A stretch of DNA of 64,000 nucleotides from Corydoras sp. C115 (GCA_019802505.1 JAFMOC010000030.1:310001-374000); one strand, 5' to 3'. Shown: positions 11,825 through 22,408, numbered from the stretch's first letter. Notes: generated by a model not told the origin, from the sequence alone. Program-made: numbers and translations.

Positions 11825-12274
11825 TATTTATAAAGTGGCAGTGCATACTGTGATTTTGATATGTTCTTCTCTCATGCTTTTTCTCAGGCCCAAATAAACT
11901 GTCTGTTTCAAAATACATGGCAGTACATAGAACAATGGTGCGTTAAAGCAGCACTTACAGAGTGCTCAACTAAAATTTAAATAAGTATAATATATCATGG
12001 TTTAAATGAGATTTTTTATCATGCATGCAAATTTGCTTAAGCATACGGTCCACATAAGCCAAATCTTATTAGAAAGTAAATGATGTATACACAAGCAAAA
12101 AGGTCTGGGGTCGATTCAGTATAGGTCAGCATAAATAACTATTAGCAGCTATTCTTCCTGCCTTTCCTTTGTCAACATCACCAAATGAAGATGGGTGGCA
12201 GAGTCAGACTGATGTGGTCAATGCAATAATATAGCACACCTTAATCTGCACCTTCAGCATAAATATGTTGCTTT
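11820..12274. other. Unique AT-rich sequence
   Basis: Nothing recognised. Confidence 0.55.
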
Positions 12275-12309
12275 TATGTGTGTGTGTGCGTGTGTGTGTG
12301 TGTGTGTGT
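12275..12309. repeat. (GT)n microsatellite
   Basis: A GT run with one GC step near 12288. Confidence 0.95.
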
Positions 12310-12373
12310 TAGTGTTTATCAAAATCAGTTTTGACGATGGACAAAATACTCCCATATTAGACACGATGACAGA

Positions 12374-12785
12374 ACCGGGAAAAAGTTTGGACACACCTTT
12401 TTTTGCTCCACTTATTGTCCACTCAGTTTTACTTCCTGTAAAGATTGACTTTGTAGTTCTACAATTCCAGACTGTAGTCCATATGATTGTGGACTACTGT
12501 ACATACTGTGTACATCCCCTTACTCTGTTCTCTAATGGTCAGGACCCCTATAGTACCATCACAGAGCAGGTATTATTTGGTCAGTGCATTATTCTTATCC
12601 CAACAGTATCACTAAGGTGTTTAAATAAAAAAATGGCAGCACAGCAACCTCACCACATCAGTGTCACTGCAGAACTGACAAACAATCCACCACCCAAATA
12701 ATATCTGTTCTGTGATGGTCCCAACCAATAGAGAACAGAGTACCAACAGGAGACTAACAAATGGATATTAAGAATATGGCAGTTT
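12374..12785. mobile_element. Family A MITE, both ends degraded
   Basis: It contains AAAAGTTTGGACACACC near 12382, then TAGTTCTACAATTCCAGAC, GTGGACTACTGTACATACTG and GGTCAGGACCCCTATAGTAC, and a return arm with CTGTGATGGTCCCAACCAAT near 12709-12728. It fades before a right end is reached. The open frame across it is non-coding repeat sequence. Confidence 0.65.
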
Positions 12786-13040
12786 AATGTAATGAAAAAA
12801 ATAAATAAATTAAAGAGAAAAGGGGAATGAAGAGAAAGAGAGGCTCCACCTGTGGTCCACAGTACCAGAAATAAACAATGACTAGATGGATATGAACTAT
12901 GTGAATGGGTATGTAAATAGTTATTATTAACATTTACATCACTTACATCCTATAAATATCCTGAAATAGTACAAAAGCAGAATGTACTGATTTACGTACA
13001 TCACTAGGTAGTTCTTATATCACAATTTTTGGACAGTGTC

Positions 13041-13113
13041 GACTGAAAGGATGGTTCCTAAGTGTGCGACAATGCATGAAGGAGGAAACATCTGGGGCTG
13101 TTTTGCTGGATCC
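13041..13113 (+). pseudogene. Fragment of a second, degraded Tc1-like transposase
   Basis: The plus-strand frame reads TERMVPKCATMHEGGNIWGC followed by FAGS. This fits the Tc1 segment with GERMVP, a GGG box and WGCF, just upstream of the second catalytic Asp. The match ends where the frame reaches CCCC-rich codons and then a stop. No inverted repeats were found around it. It is a different lineage from the intact transposase at 19739-20758, which lacks ERMVPKC. Confidence 0.45.
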
Positions 13114-13826
13114 CCAACAACATTCACAATTTGTTGCTGCTGCAGCAGAGCCGGGTCTGCGCTATAGAACTGCAGTAGTATCATTCGCCGGAACTGACAG
13201 TTTACAGAGATTGGAAAACTGTTAAATCGAGTTATTGTGTTCAGAGTGGTCCATATTTTCAAGTCACTGTATCTGTGTATGTGTGTGCATGTTACTCTGA
13301 AAGACTTTTGCTATTGACCTCTGCGCCTGTGCATTTTAAGAGAAGATTAACTAATGACGTCTTGTTAAACTGTTCCATTTTTGTCTTCTGTAGGATAATG
13401 AATGAAGTAATTAGGCAGCAGCAGTGGAGGATGAGGACGCTGGTTCATCAGATCTCTGTCTGGTATCAGTTCTATCCGTTCAATTCCTATTTGGAATGGC
13501 TATAATTATTTATTGTTATTAGTGGGTAATCAAAAGGGATGTGAAATGAGTGTCCTACTGCGTAGAGTACCACACTCCAACCCAGAGAGGATTTAATAAT
13601 TGACATGTTTTGGTTCAAATCAAAAACCAAACTTAACAGAATTAATTTGCAAGCTGACTTAGTAATTATGTTAAAATATTAAATGTTTGGATTGAAAGTC
13701 ATAACACTGAATGAGAGCTGCACAACTGTTATGGGTTAACTGGAAAATGGCTGATGTATGTTCAGCTGAAAATCTGAATCTTTAAATACAGATGGCTTGA
13801 TATCAGAAAAACAAAAATAAAAAAAC
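13114..13826. other. Unique sequence
   Basis: It follows the Tc1 fossil and may include more of its decayed body up to about 13270. No other feature recognised. Confidence 0.45.
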
Positions 13827-13838
13827 TAAATACAACAT

Positions 13839-14180
13839 GTGCGGCATGGTGGCTTAGTGGTTAGCATGTTTGCCTCTCAGCACTAGGGATTCTCGCTTCG
13901 AATTCCCATCTGGGTGGAGTTTCCATGTTCTCCCCGTGTCTGCGTGGGTTTCCTCCGGGTTCTCCGGTTTCCTCCCACAGTCCAAAAACATGGATCAAGT
14001 CAATTGAGTACTCCTAATTGCCCCATATAGAGTGTGTGTGTGTGTGTGTGAGTGTGTACGCCCTGTCCTGGGTGTATCTGCCCAGCGCCTGAAACGTTCT
14101 CCCCTGGATGGGCATGGGGAACCCCCCCGCGACCCTAATATAGGATTAAGCGGAAGATAATGAATGAATGAATGAATGAA
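13839..14180 (+). mobile_element. V-SINE, full length with 12-bp target duplication
   Basis: TAAATACAACAT flanks it at 13827-13838 and 14181-14192. The head (GGCTTAGTGGTTAGCATG), central domain (CCTCCGGGTTCTCCGG), GT-rich linker and (AATG)n tail are all present. The B-box is weakened (GCTTCGAATTCC). Confidence 0.9.
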
Positions 14181-14200
14181 TAAATACAACATTTCATCTG

Positions 14201-14490
14201 ATTATCTTCAGCTTTATCCTTATTATTTTGTTGTGAGGAGGAGGGTTATTTCAGCTGCTGAGCAGATACACCCAGGACAGAGTGCCAATCCATTCCTGGT
14301 CATACACTCACTCACACAAACACTATATAATTTAGATAGGTGCAATTAAGAGCAGTCAATTCACCTTGAATCCATGTGTTTTGGACTGTGGGAGGAAACC
14401 AGAGAACCCAGAGAAAACCCATGCAGACATAGGGAGAATATTAAAACTCCAACTAGATCCGATACGAACCTGGATCTAACCACCAAATTT
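14201..14490 (-). mobile_element. V-SINE, older copy
   Basis: It runs from tail GATTATCTTCAGCTTTATCC through AGATACACCCAGGACAG and TTTTGGACTGTGGGAGG to GAACCTGGATCTAACCACCA at the right, where the tRNA-like head is cut short. It lies 8 bp from the target duplication of the copy before it, in opposite orientation. Confidence 0.75.
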
Positions 14491-14835
14491 TAAAGTAGAC
14501 AAGATAAAGATGTGGTGATTCTTATGGACGTAAGAACAAAATAATAAATTAATTAATTAGTGGAATGGCATGGCACAGGTTTTGAGGATTGAGGATAATT
14601 ATTTGATTTTATGGTGCTTAGTCCATTTGCATCCGCTGTGCATCCTCTGCTATCTTTCTGTCTTACTGTCACTTCAACTTTACTTTGTTCTGTTGGTCAT
14701 GTGTTTAATTTTCACCAAGATGTGTGTGTCATATTAATGTTCTTGTTTTCTGGTTTAAACCTGACTGCCTCAACATGTTTTGTATAGTTACTGCCATCTA
14801 GGGGCAGCACGACACTGCTTCTGCAATGCAGCTAT

Positions 14836-14985
14836 TCATCTCATCTCATTATCTTCTTCTACTAGGTCACAGGCACACAATTACTCAATCAGACACTCAC
14901 ACTATGTAGGGGCAATTTAGGGCAGCCATTTCACCTTGAATCCATGTTTTCGGTGAAAACCAAAGAACCCAGAAAAAAAACAACA
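14836..14985 (-). mobile_element. V-SINE fragment
   Basis: A tail and linker piece: TCTCATTATCTTCTTCTACT, ACACTCACACTATGTAGGGG, TCACCTTGAATCCATGTTTT. It ends within the central domain and has internal deletions. Confidence 0.6.
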
Positions 14986-15519
14986 TTTATACAAAGGCAA
15001 CATTCAAAAGATTATCCAGCATACTAAAAGAAAATACGGCAATATAATAACTTACATTAATATGCCATTATTATGAAACTAGTACAACAGACTCCAAGGC
15101 ATAAGGAATTTTAAATGTTTCCAAAGAAACATTGTGGCAATTCAGTAATAAGGGGGTATATGTTAGGTCAGATGAAATGCCCTTACTAACAGTTGACATC
15201 TAAATCCAGATAGAAAGGTTTCAGTGGGGTTGAGATCTAAACTTTGTGCGGACCATTGGAGAATTACTTTTGAGAGGCATTTCACTACAAACTCCTCTTT
15301 GGCTGCATTTCAAAGAAGATTAAAGCTGCTTAGGAGGCAAAAGGTTGCAGTGCTGATTCAATGGCTATGGCTTTGTGCTAAAGATCAATAGATTGTCAGA
15401 ATGCCAGTGTTTGTTCTCATAATCCTCTTCTCAACTTGATTTGAGTAGATCTGAGATTCACTGGGGTTAAAAATGTATTAGGTGGCTAAAACTTTCAAAT
15501 ATTCTAGATGTCGTGCTAT
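14986..15519. other. Unique or unclassified repeat sequence
   Basis: GGGGTTGAGATCTAAACTTTG (15224-15244) recalls a motif common in fish DNA transposons, but no ends were found. Confidence 0.3.
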
Positions 15520-15700
15520 AGGTCCTTGGTTCTTCGGCTTAATCATTAGTATCGGAGGGGTTTCCCATGCCCATCCGGGAAGGAATGTTTTTGGTGCTGG
15601 GCAAATACATAATGGACAGGATGCCAAAACATTGCTGGGCACACGCTCAATCAAAAACTATATAGGGGCAATTTAGAGCAGATTGGGATAGCAATCTGAG
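15520..15700 (-). mobile_element. V-SINE 3' fragment
   Basis: CCCATGCCCATCCGGGAAGG, GGTGCTGGGCAAATACA and CTATATAGGGGCAATTTAGAG match the linker and tail. The central domain and tRNA-like head are missing. Confidence 0.6.
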
Positions 15701-15794
15701 ATTTGGGGGTTCAAACTCGAATTCTGCCGTGGTGTGCTTTTATATCTTGCTCCATGGGGCTGTATCATGAATGATGTGGCATCTGTTGATATCA

Positions 15795-16133
15795 TTCATT
15801 CATTATCGTCCGCTTTATCCTCTATTAGGGTCGCGGGTGGGGTTCCCATGCCCATCCAGGGGAGAACGTTTCGGGCAGTGGGCAGATACACCCAGGACAG
15901 GGCGCCAATCCATCGCTGGGCACACACTCACTCAAACAGGCACACTCTATATGGGGAATTTGGAGAACTCAATTGACTTGATCCATGTTTTTTGGGAGGA
16001 AACCAGAGAACCCGGAGGAAACCCACGCGGACACGGGGAGAACATGGAAACTCCACCCAGATGGGGATTCGAACCGGGAATCCCTAGCACTGAGAGGCAA
16101 ACGTGCTAACCACTAAGCCACCATGCCGCCTCA
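15795..16133 (-). mobile_element. V-SINE, full length with 10-bp target duplication
   Basis: GTTGATATCA flanks it at 15785-15794 and 16134-16143. Tail TTATCGTCCGCTTTATCC, intact central domain and B-box (complement of GGATTCGAACC) are present. A short deletion lies before GGGAGGAAACC near 15992. Confidence 0.9.
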
Positions 16134-16184
16134 GTTGATATCAGAACAGCTTAATTTTAAAAATGTTCTGACCTTAACTGTCAA

Positions 16185-16245
16185 GTTGGGGTATTTGGAT
16201 GTTGCTTTGGAGAAAAGCATCTGCAGAATGACCACATGTAAATGC
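16185..16245 (+). mobile_element. SINE E tail fragment
   Basis: GTTGCTTTGGAGAAAAGCAT followed by CTGCAGAATGA resembles the plus-strand tail of SINE E. Confidence 0.4.
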
Positions 16246-17126
16246 TATCTCTGTTCTGTTCTGTTCTATCAGTGTAAAATGCACTATATAATATAAATGC
16301 ATTAAAGTAAAAATGTAGAATGAAAATGACATCATTTGTAAAATCTCATCTGCATTTTTTTCTAATAGTAAAAACTGCTGCACATTGCAAATCTAAAAAC
16401 ATGGATATGATACAAGCCACTGCACAATCTAGTGGGACCACAGCTCAAGTGTGGGAGGAACTGCTGCGTGATAAGTGACAACTCCAAAATTTAATGGCCT
16501 GGTTTTGGTTTTGTAAAGACATGTCGTACTGTCTGTATTAGTAAGCAGCAAAGCATAAAGCACGCGAACCAGTGAAAACAAAAGCAGGTGGCTGATGAAC
16601 TACCAACCTGCGCAACATCATGCAATGCAGGTCACAAGTGGAGCTCTGTGCTCTAGTCTCAGGGTAATTATCCATGTGCCCTGCTGACTTTATGTAAAGT
16701 GCTGAAGAATAGCGTACTGATGAAGACCTTGCCCCGGGCACTATCCTAGATTTATGCTGGGCTCGGTGGAATGGCTCCAGGCCCTCCCTGCCAGCAAGGG
16801 AGAAATAGAGCCGGTGCAGGCGGGGTTAAAACAGTAAAGGCGGAGGCTAAGAGAAACTGGCTGTTCCAAAGGCATTTCTAGCTCTACATCAGCACTTGGA
16901 CAACAGCCAGCTGTTTAAAATACAGCTGTTCTGATACCAACAGATGCAGCATCATGTCCAGAATAGATGGCAGAGACGCACTGTACCATTTTTGTTCATT
17001 TAATTCTTTATTTTTTTCTGATATCACAGATGGTATGCAACAATTTACAAGGTTTACAGTGTTTGCAAAGTACTTTAAAAAATGTAGTAATAAAACTAAA
17101 ATTGATTTTATCTAAGGCTATTATAC
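16246..17126. other. Unique sequence
   Basis: A G+C-richer part at 16700-16860 without coding or repeat signature. Confidence 0.5.
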
Positions 17127-17330
17127 CCTCACAGGCCACTTAATTAGGTACACCCTGTTTCAACACTCATTGTCCATTTGATCTCTACTTACCATATGGA
17201 TGCATTTTGCAGTGCTGTAATTATAAACTGTAGTTCATATGTCTTTCTCCATTGTTATTCACTTTAATTATGTTTTTCCACGTTTAGAACCCCAGAAGAA
17301 AAACACATATCTATTTAAGTGGTGGATTAG
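17127..17330 (+). repeat. Family C left-arm fragment
   Basis: ACCCTCACAGGCCACTTAAT and TAGGTACACCCTGTTTCAAC, then CATTGTCCATTTGATC and TTATAAACTGTAGTTCATATG, match the family C left arm. It abuts the family A copy starting at about 17338. Confidence 0.55.
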
Positions 17331-17337
17331 TATCAGC

Positions 17338-17784
17338 ATTGCAATACCACATAGTTGAGACACACCTCCAATACCACAAGTTGAGACACACCTCTTTTTT
17401 GCTTCACTCATTGTCCATGTTCTCAGTTCCACTCACCATAAAGATGTACCTTGTAGTTCTACAATTACAGCCTGTCGACCATCTGTTTGTGGACTACAGT
17501 ACATACTGTTTATGTCCCCTTTACTCTAATGGTCAGGACCCCAATAGTACTATCCCTATCAATGTCACTGCAGAACTGAAAATAAACATTCCACCACCCA
17601 ATTATACCTGTTCTGATGGTTCTGGTCAGTAGAGAACAGAAAACCAACAGGGGACTAACAAAAACAAAGAATACAGTGAAACTACAGTCTGTAATTGTAA
17701 AAATTAAAAGAATTTATGCTAAGTGAAGGAAATGGAGGACAATGGAGCAAGAAGGGGACGTGTCCAAACTTTTGACCAGTACTG
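17338..17784. mobile_element. Family A MITE, near complete palindrome
   Basis: The right end, reverse complement CAGTACTGGTCAAAAGTTTG, stops at 17784 before TA. The left arm has TTGAGACACACCTC twice (17355-17370 and 17383-17397), a small terminal duplication. The two arms pair over most of their length around a centre near 17555-17590. Confidence 0.7.
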
Positions 17785-17786
17785 TA

Positions 17787-19183
17787 TGATCCAGAAGATG
17801 ATTTTATGTAAAACATTTATATAGCCTACTTGTCCCAAAATATACCTGGCTCACATGTGAAGGACTCAACATGTTTTTAGGCACATTTGGTTCAAATATA
17901 GTAAGATTTGGCAGTGTCCTGGACGTGCTGTCCTAGAAGTAAATGTCTGGAAATTAGCAATGCTTTTCAGCAGTGTTTTGGTTTATTTAAAAACTCTGGC
18001 TGTGTGGACTGGTATTTTGCATGTGCCTTTAGCAGGAGGCTGGCAGAAGATACGACCAGCAGCTGTTGTCAGGATATTAACTGCATCCCTCCTTTCCTTT
18101 GCTAATTAACACTTTATTAAAGCCAAACTACTCCTGCAGTTCATTAAGGTGCTACATGCAAAGTGGAAAGATGAATACACACTAGGAGTGCAGACCAAAG
18201 ACCAGCATTGAAAAGCATTACAGAGATTAATAACGGTCAGAATAAAATCACAATAGCCTCAGTTAAAGTCCAGCTTATAATGGTCCAGCTCAAGAATTAA
18301 ATTACGGCATTTTCATTATTATATGTATTTGTTTATAAAAATGATTTATAGTTCTGAAATTGAATTCTCTCTCCGGTCCTCAGTCGGTCATCAATAAGTA
18401 TCCCCCCTTTCTGTCATGCCCCATGCTGTTCTGCTTGAGACATCTCCCCTGATAGGTGGCGTGAGTCCTGACTGGGTATTGCAGTACCATGTTTTCTCTT
18501 TGATCAGATCATTGGGGGTCACTTCTGAGTTTATTTGAGTCATTTGAGTCACTGTCTACATTTATAGAGCCATAGTGCTTTCCCCTTTACCAAGGCAAGG
18601 CGGTACACACAGCAAGGCACCGCAGCGCACACAGCTGAAGTGCCTGCAGAGCAGTGTGTTACCTCCCTTTAAGTGTGTATGTGTGTGATAAATTCCTCTC
18701 ATAAAACCTGTGAACATTAAATCATGGCCACTCTTTCTCAGCATGGGTGGAGGGGGGGGGTGTGTTTGACCCGCTGTTTAAAGCTGCCATCAATCCTGCA
18801 ACCCGGGGCTATTGACTTATCGTCATATTGCGGCTGCATTATTTAAAGGCATTACGGAGTGATAAGTATTAATAAGCAGTGCAGGCGCCAAAGGCCATAA
18901 TAATCAGTGAGTCACATGCCCAGTGCCTCAGCCGTATGCCACATATATGTCCAGTGAGGCTCTTCTACATGCTTTATCACTGACAGGAGTAAATGTGGTT
19001 AGTCTAGCTTAGCTTGTTTATTTAGGGGATTTCTTTTCATGGCTGAGCTGGAAACTCCATAAAGGAAATGATTAAACCTGGCATTAAATTATACAGGATG
19101 CTAAAGTTTGCCTTCCAGCTTTTTGGTGGAAATAAAACAGAATACGGCATAGTAGCAATTTCAAGACTAAAAAAAATGCACTC
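17787..19183. other. Unique sequence, candidate conserved noncoding block at about 18780-18960
   Basis: The block contains ATTGACTTATCGTCATATTG and GATAAGTATTAATAAGCAG, non-repetitive with homeodomain-type AT motifs. Inference only. Confidence 0.3.
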
Positions 19184-19368
19184 ACACTCACCGGCCATTT
19201 TATTAGATAACACGCCTCAGTTCTACACTCACTGTCTGTTTTTTTAGTTCCACTGATCATATGGACGGACTTCTACAGTTACATTCTGTAGTCCATCTGT
19301 TCCTCTACATACTTTGTTAATCTGCTTAAGTAGGTTCTTTGATGATCAGAACCCCCACAGAGCAGGTA

Positions 19369-19580
19369 CAGTGGGTTGCAAAAGTATTCATACCCCTTGA
19401 ACTTTTCCATATTTTGTCACATTACAACCACAAACATAAATATATTTCACTGGAATTTAATGTGAAAGACCAACACAAAGTGGTATACAATTGTGAAGTG
19501 GAAGGAAAATTATACATGAATCAACATTTTTTTACAAATAAAAAACTGAAAAGTGCGACGTGCAAAAGTATTCAGCCCCC
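19369..19580 (+). repeat. Left terminal inverted repeat of the Tc1-like element (IR/DR)
   Basis: A 212-bp repeat that is the reverse complement of 20764-20976 apart from one base in a T run near 19527-19533 (7 T here, 8 A on the right). Transposase-binding direct repeats are visible at its outer end (about 19376-19398) and inner end (about 19560-19582), both containing TGCAAAAGTATTCA. Confidence 0.95.
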
Positions 19581-19738
19581 TTTTCCCTGAGTGCAACCAA
19601 TTGCATTCAGAAGTTGCCTGATGAGTGCTAATGACTCAAAAGGGTCCACCTGTGTGTAATCTAATCTCAGTACAAATACAGCTGCTCCGTGACGGCCTCA
19701 GATGTTGGTTAAGAGAATATTGGGGAGCAAACAGCATC

Positions 19739-20758
19739 ATGAAGTCCAAAGAACACACCAGACAGGTTAGGAATATGGTTTTGGAGAAGTTTAAAGCAGG
19801 CTTAGGTTATAAAAAGATTTCCAAAGCTTTGAACATCTCACGGAGCACTGTTCAATCCATCATCCGGAAATGGAAAGAGTATGGCACCACAGTAAACCTG
19901 CCAAGACAAGGCCGTCCACCTAAACTTACAGGCCGAACAAGGAGATCACTGATCAGAGAGGCAGCCAAGAGGCCCAGGGTGACTCTGGATGAAATGCAGA
20001 GAGCCACAGCTCAGGTGGGGGAAACTGTCCACAGGACAACAATTAGTCGTGCACTACACAAATGTGGTCTTTATGGAAGAGTGGCAAGGAGAAAGCCATT
20101 GTTAAAAGAAAACCATAAGAAGTCCCGTTTGCAGTTTGCCAGAAGCCATGTTGAGGACACAGCAAACATGTGGAAGAAGGTGCTTTGGTCAGACGAGACC
20201 AAAATTGAACTTTTTGGCCACAATGCAAAACGCTATGTGTGGCGGAGAAATAACACTGCACATCACTCTGAAAACACCATCCCCACTATCAAATATGGAG
20301 GTGGCAGCATCATGCTCTGGGGGTGCTTCTCTTCAGCAGGGACCGGGAAGTTGGTCAAAGTTGATGGGAAGATGGATGGAGCCAAATACAGGGCAATCTT
20401 GGAAGAAAACCTGTTGGAGTCAGCAAAAGATTTGAGACTGGGGCGGAGGTTCACCTTCCAGCAGGACAACGACCCTAAACATAAAGCCAGAGCTACAATG
20501 GAGTGGTTTAAAAAAAAGAATATTCATGTGTTAGAATGGCCCAGTCAAAGTCCAGACCTAAACCCAATTGAGAATTTGTGGCAAGATCTCAAAACTGCTG
20601 TTCACAAACGCTCTCCATCCAATCTGACTGAGCTTGAGCTGTTTTGCAAGGAGGAATGTGCAAGAATTTCAGTCACTAGTTGTGCAAAGCTGGTGGAGAC
20701 ATACCCTGAAAGACTTGCAGCTGTAATTGCAGCAAAAGGTGGCTCCACAAAGTATTGA
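19739..20758 (+). CDS. Tc1-like DD34E transposase, full length (339 aa)
   Basis: This enzyme binds the direct repeats in the element's ends, excises the element and integrates it at TA dinucleotides; it acts in the nucleus. The N-terminal half holds a paired-like DNA-binding region: a first helix-turn-helix near residues 12-48, a GRPP AT-hook-like linker near 58-61 and a second helix-turn-helix near 64-112. Basic residues near 117-131 (ARRKPLL, HKKSR) fit the nuclear localisation signal of the family. The catalytic triad is visible as D152 (LWSDETK), D243 (QQDNDPKH) and E278 (LNPIENLW), with 34 residues between the last two. A glycine-rich box (YGGGSIMLWGCF) lies at about 186-197. Sleeping Beauty transposase is 340 aa with the same spacing. 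The frame stays open upstream to a Met at 19625, but family length and the conserved MKSKE start favour 19739. It has no stop, frameshift or missing catalytic residue, so it may be functional. Confidence 0.95.
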   Translation: MKSKEHTRQVRNMVLEKFKAGLGYKKISKALNISRSTVQSIIRKWKEYGTTVNLPRQGRPPKLTGRTRRSLIREAAKRPRVTLDEMQRATAQVGETVHRTTISRALHKCGLYGRVARRKPLLKENHKKSRLQFARSHVEDTANMWKKVLWSDETKIELFGHNAKRYVWRRNNTAHHSENTIPTIKYGGGSIMLWGCFSSAGTGKLVKVDGKMDGAKYRAILEENLLESAKDLRLGRRFTFQQDNDPKHKARATMEWFKKKNIHVLEWPSQSPDLNPIENLWQDLKTAVHKRSPSNLTELELFCKEECARISVTSCAKLVETYPERLAAVIAAKGGSTKY

Positions 20759-20763
20759 CTCAG

Positions 20764-20976
20764 GGGGGCTGAATACTTTTGCACGTCGCACTTTTCAGTT
20801 TTTTATTTGTAAAAAAAATGTTGATTCATGTATAATTTTCCTTCCACTTCACAATTGTATACCACTTTGTGTTGGTCTTTCACATTAAATTCCAGTGAAA
20901 TATATTTATGTTTGTGGTTGTAATGTGACAAAATATGGAAAAGTTCAAGGGGTATGAATACTTTTGCAACCCACTG
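20764..20976 (-). repeat. Right terminal inverted repeat of the Tc1-like element (IR/DR)
   Basis: A 213-bp inverted copy of 19369-19580. The inner direct repeat is at about 20764-20784 and the outer at about 20949-20970. It starts 5 bases after the transposase stop codon at 20756-20758, so the gene ends almost against the inner repeat. Confidence 0.95.
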
Positions 20977-21034
20977 TATTAAAGGTGATAAAGTAATTTA
21001 TTTTGCCTACTGTACTGACATAAACATATATACA

Positions 21035-21150
21035 CTGAGTGAAAGGAGTACACATGCCAGGAGTGATGGGCAGTCTTGTATATGGCACCCGGGGATTAGG
21101 GGTTAGGTGCCTTGCCTTGTACTAAGGGCACTTCCTTAACCACAAGCCTA
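21035..21150 (+). repeat. Dispersed repeat D inside the core of the split family C element
   Basis: The GGAGTGATGGGCAGTC...GGGGTTAGGTGCCTTGCC...AAGGGCACTTCC pattern recurs in part at 62320-62500 and 39595-39660. It has no coding capacity. Similar sequence is widespread in fish intergenic DNA, but its class is not clear to me. Confidence 0.5.
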
Positions 21151-21482
21151 TTAGAGTGTTAGTACTGCAGTGATACTGACATGGTAGTGGTGTGTGAGTG
21201 TGTGTGTTGAGTTGGTACGAGTGGATCAGACTGGACAAAAATGCTGCTGGACAGAGAACAGCACATCAATCAAAACATACAGTGTCTGATCCACTTGTAT
21301 CATCATCCACCACCCTAATAATACCTACTCTGTGGGGGTCCTGATCATCAGAGAACAGAGTAAAGGGGACTTATGTAGAGATACAGATGGACAACAGAAT
21401 GTTATTGTGGAACTACATAGTGTCTTCATATTGTAAGTGGAGAAACAAAGAGCTGTGCCTAATAAAAATGGCCGGTGAGTGT

Positions 21483-22408
21483 AGAGTACATAAGATGAAT
21501 GCTTTATGTGAATTTATGAGAAATTGATGAACAATATGAACCATGGACATTCAAATGGAGCTGCCTTTTCCTTAGCAACTATAACACACCCCTGCTGGTT
21601 TAGAAAATGTCCATAAGGATGTACGGCCAATTAGTTAAATGAGTGTTTGAAAAGTCACACACTGTGGCTAGAATGGCAAAATAGTCTAAATGCCAGTCTC
21701 ATGCTCAAGTCTCATGCATTGTCACCTCCCTGACAAGATTCTCACAGCATAATTGGCCATGTCTGACAAGTGGGAGGAGGGATCAGGGACTCCTCACTGC
21801 AACAGGGGCAGTGAGGACTCAATGATTAGGACTGCTAATCAGATGGTTGGGGGTTTAACAGCAGGTCAGAGCAAATCCATTAACCCTCTCTGCTTCTGGT
21901 GTTTCTCTTCATGGTCATCCATTTGCTCAGACCATGACGTTCTGTGTGGATGGGACATAGTGAGAAAATAATTAAGCAGTACTGGGTTTCAGCTAATGAA
22001 CTTCTTCAGAAGTCCTTGATTGGCTGTATTACCTGCATCCATCACACTTCCCCCCACTTCACCATCACTAATGAACCTGATCCAGCCAATCGAGAAGCAG
22101 GGGTGGTAGATTGTGGCTTAAACTTAATAAGATGTTCCATATTTAGGACCAGGGTTGGTGACCACTGTTCTACACAAGAACCCGGATGCTGCGTTGTTTA
22201 AAAAAAGCATCCAGTGTTGTTTGTGTGACAGATGCATATGACAGCTGTGGCCCATTATGGGCATTTGAGTAGCGCTTGTATATATTTGTAAATTATTGGG
22301 AAATTAAAATATGTTCTAACTGACAATGTCATTAAGATAGACGGAGGAAGGGGAGGATGATTACACATTTATATATCCACTATATTTTTTACTCCATGAT
22401 AATCAGTC
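21483..22408. other. Unique sequence between the family C element and the LTR
   Basis: Only the SINE E relic at 21800-21900 is recognised. Confidence 0.5.
21800..21900 (+). mobile_element. SINE E head relic
   Basis: GGGCAGTGAGGACTCAATGA, TGCTAATCAGATGGTTGGGG and CCATTAACCCTCTCTGC follow the SINE E order with many changes. Confidence 0.3.

Larger units (their letters stand above)
19369..20976 (+). mobile_element. Complete Tc1-like (Tc1/mariner) DNA transposon
   Basis: A cut-and-paste element of 1608 bp flanked by TA at 19367-19368 and 20977-20978, the target-site duplication expected of Tc1/mariner transposons. Both ends begin CAGTGGGTTGCAAAAG reading inward. The inverted repeats are about 212 bp long and each has an outer and an inner direct repeat (TGCAAAAGTATTCA followed by a C-rich run), the IR/DR layout known from Sleeping Beauty-type fish elements. 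One uninterrupted transposase gene lies between them. The repeats match by eye except for one extra A/T in a homopolymer, which suggests a recent insertion. It interrupts an older fold-back element spanning 19184-21482. I do not assign a named subfamily. Confidence 0.97.
19184..21482. mobile_element. Family C fold-back MITE, split by the Tc1-like element
   Basis: The outer ends are inverted copies: ACACTCACCGGCCATTTT at 19184-19201 and its complement AAAATGGCCGGTGAGTGT ending at 21482. The arms pair further inward: the left arm has TGATCAGAACCCCCACAGAGCAGGTA just before the Tc1 insertion, and 21315-21355 holds the complementary TACCTACTCTGTGGGGGTCC. Removing the Tc1 element leaves about 690 bp with no coding capacity. 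The middle (21035-21150) holds another dispersed repeat. Sequences with this CACCGGCC end are common in fish genomes; I do not know which transposase moves them. Confidence 0.75.

Noticed and set aside
15180..15280. Possible DNA-transposon piece around GGGGTTGAGATCTAAAC
   Set aside because: Only one short motif is familiar; no ends, duplication or second copy in the window.
19625..19738. In-frame upstream start that would extend the transposase by 38 residues
   Set aside because: The extension has no similarity to the family, while the start at 19739 gives the standard length and N terminus.
20043..20469. Shorter frames on both strands within the transposase gene
   Set aside because: Shadows of the transposase reading frame.
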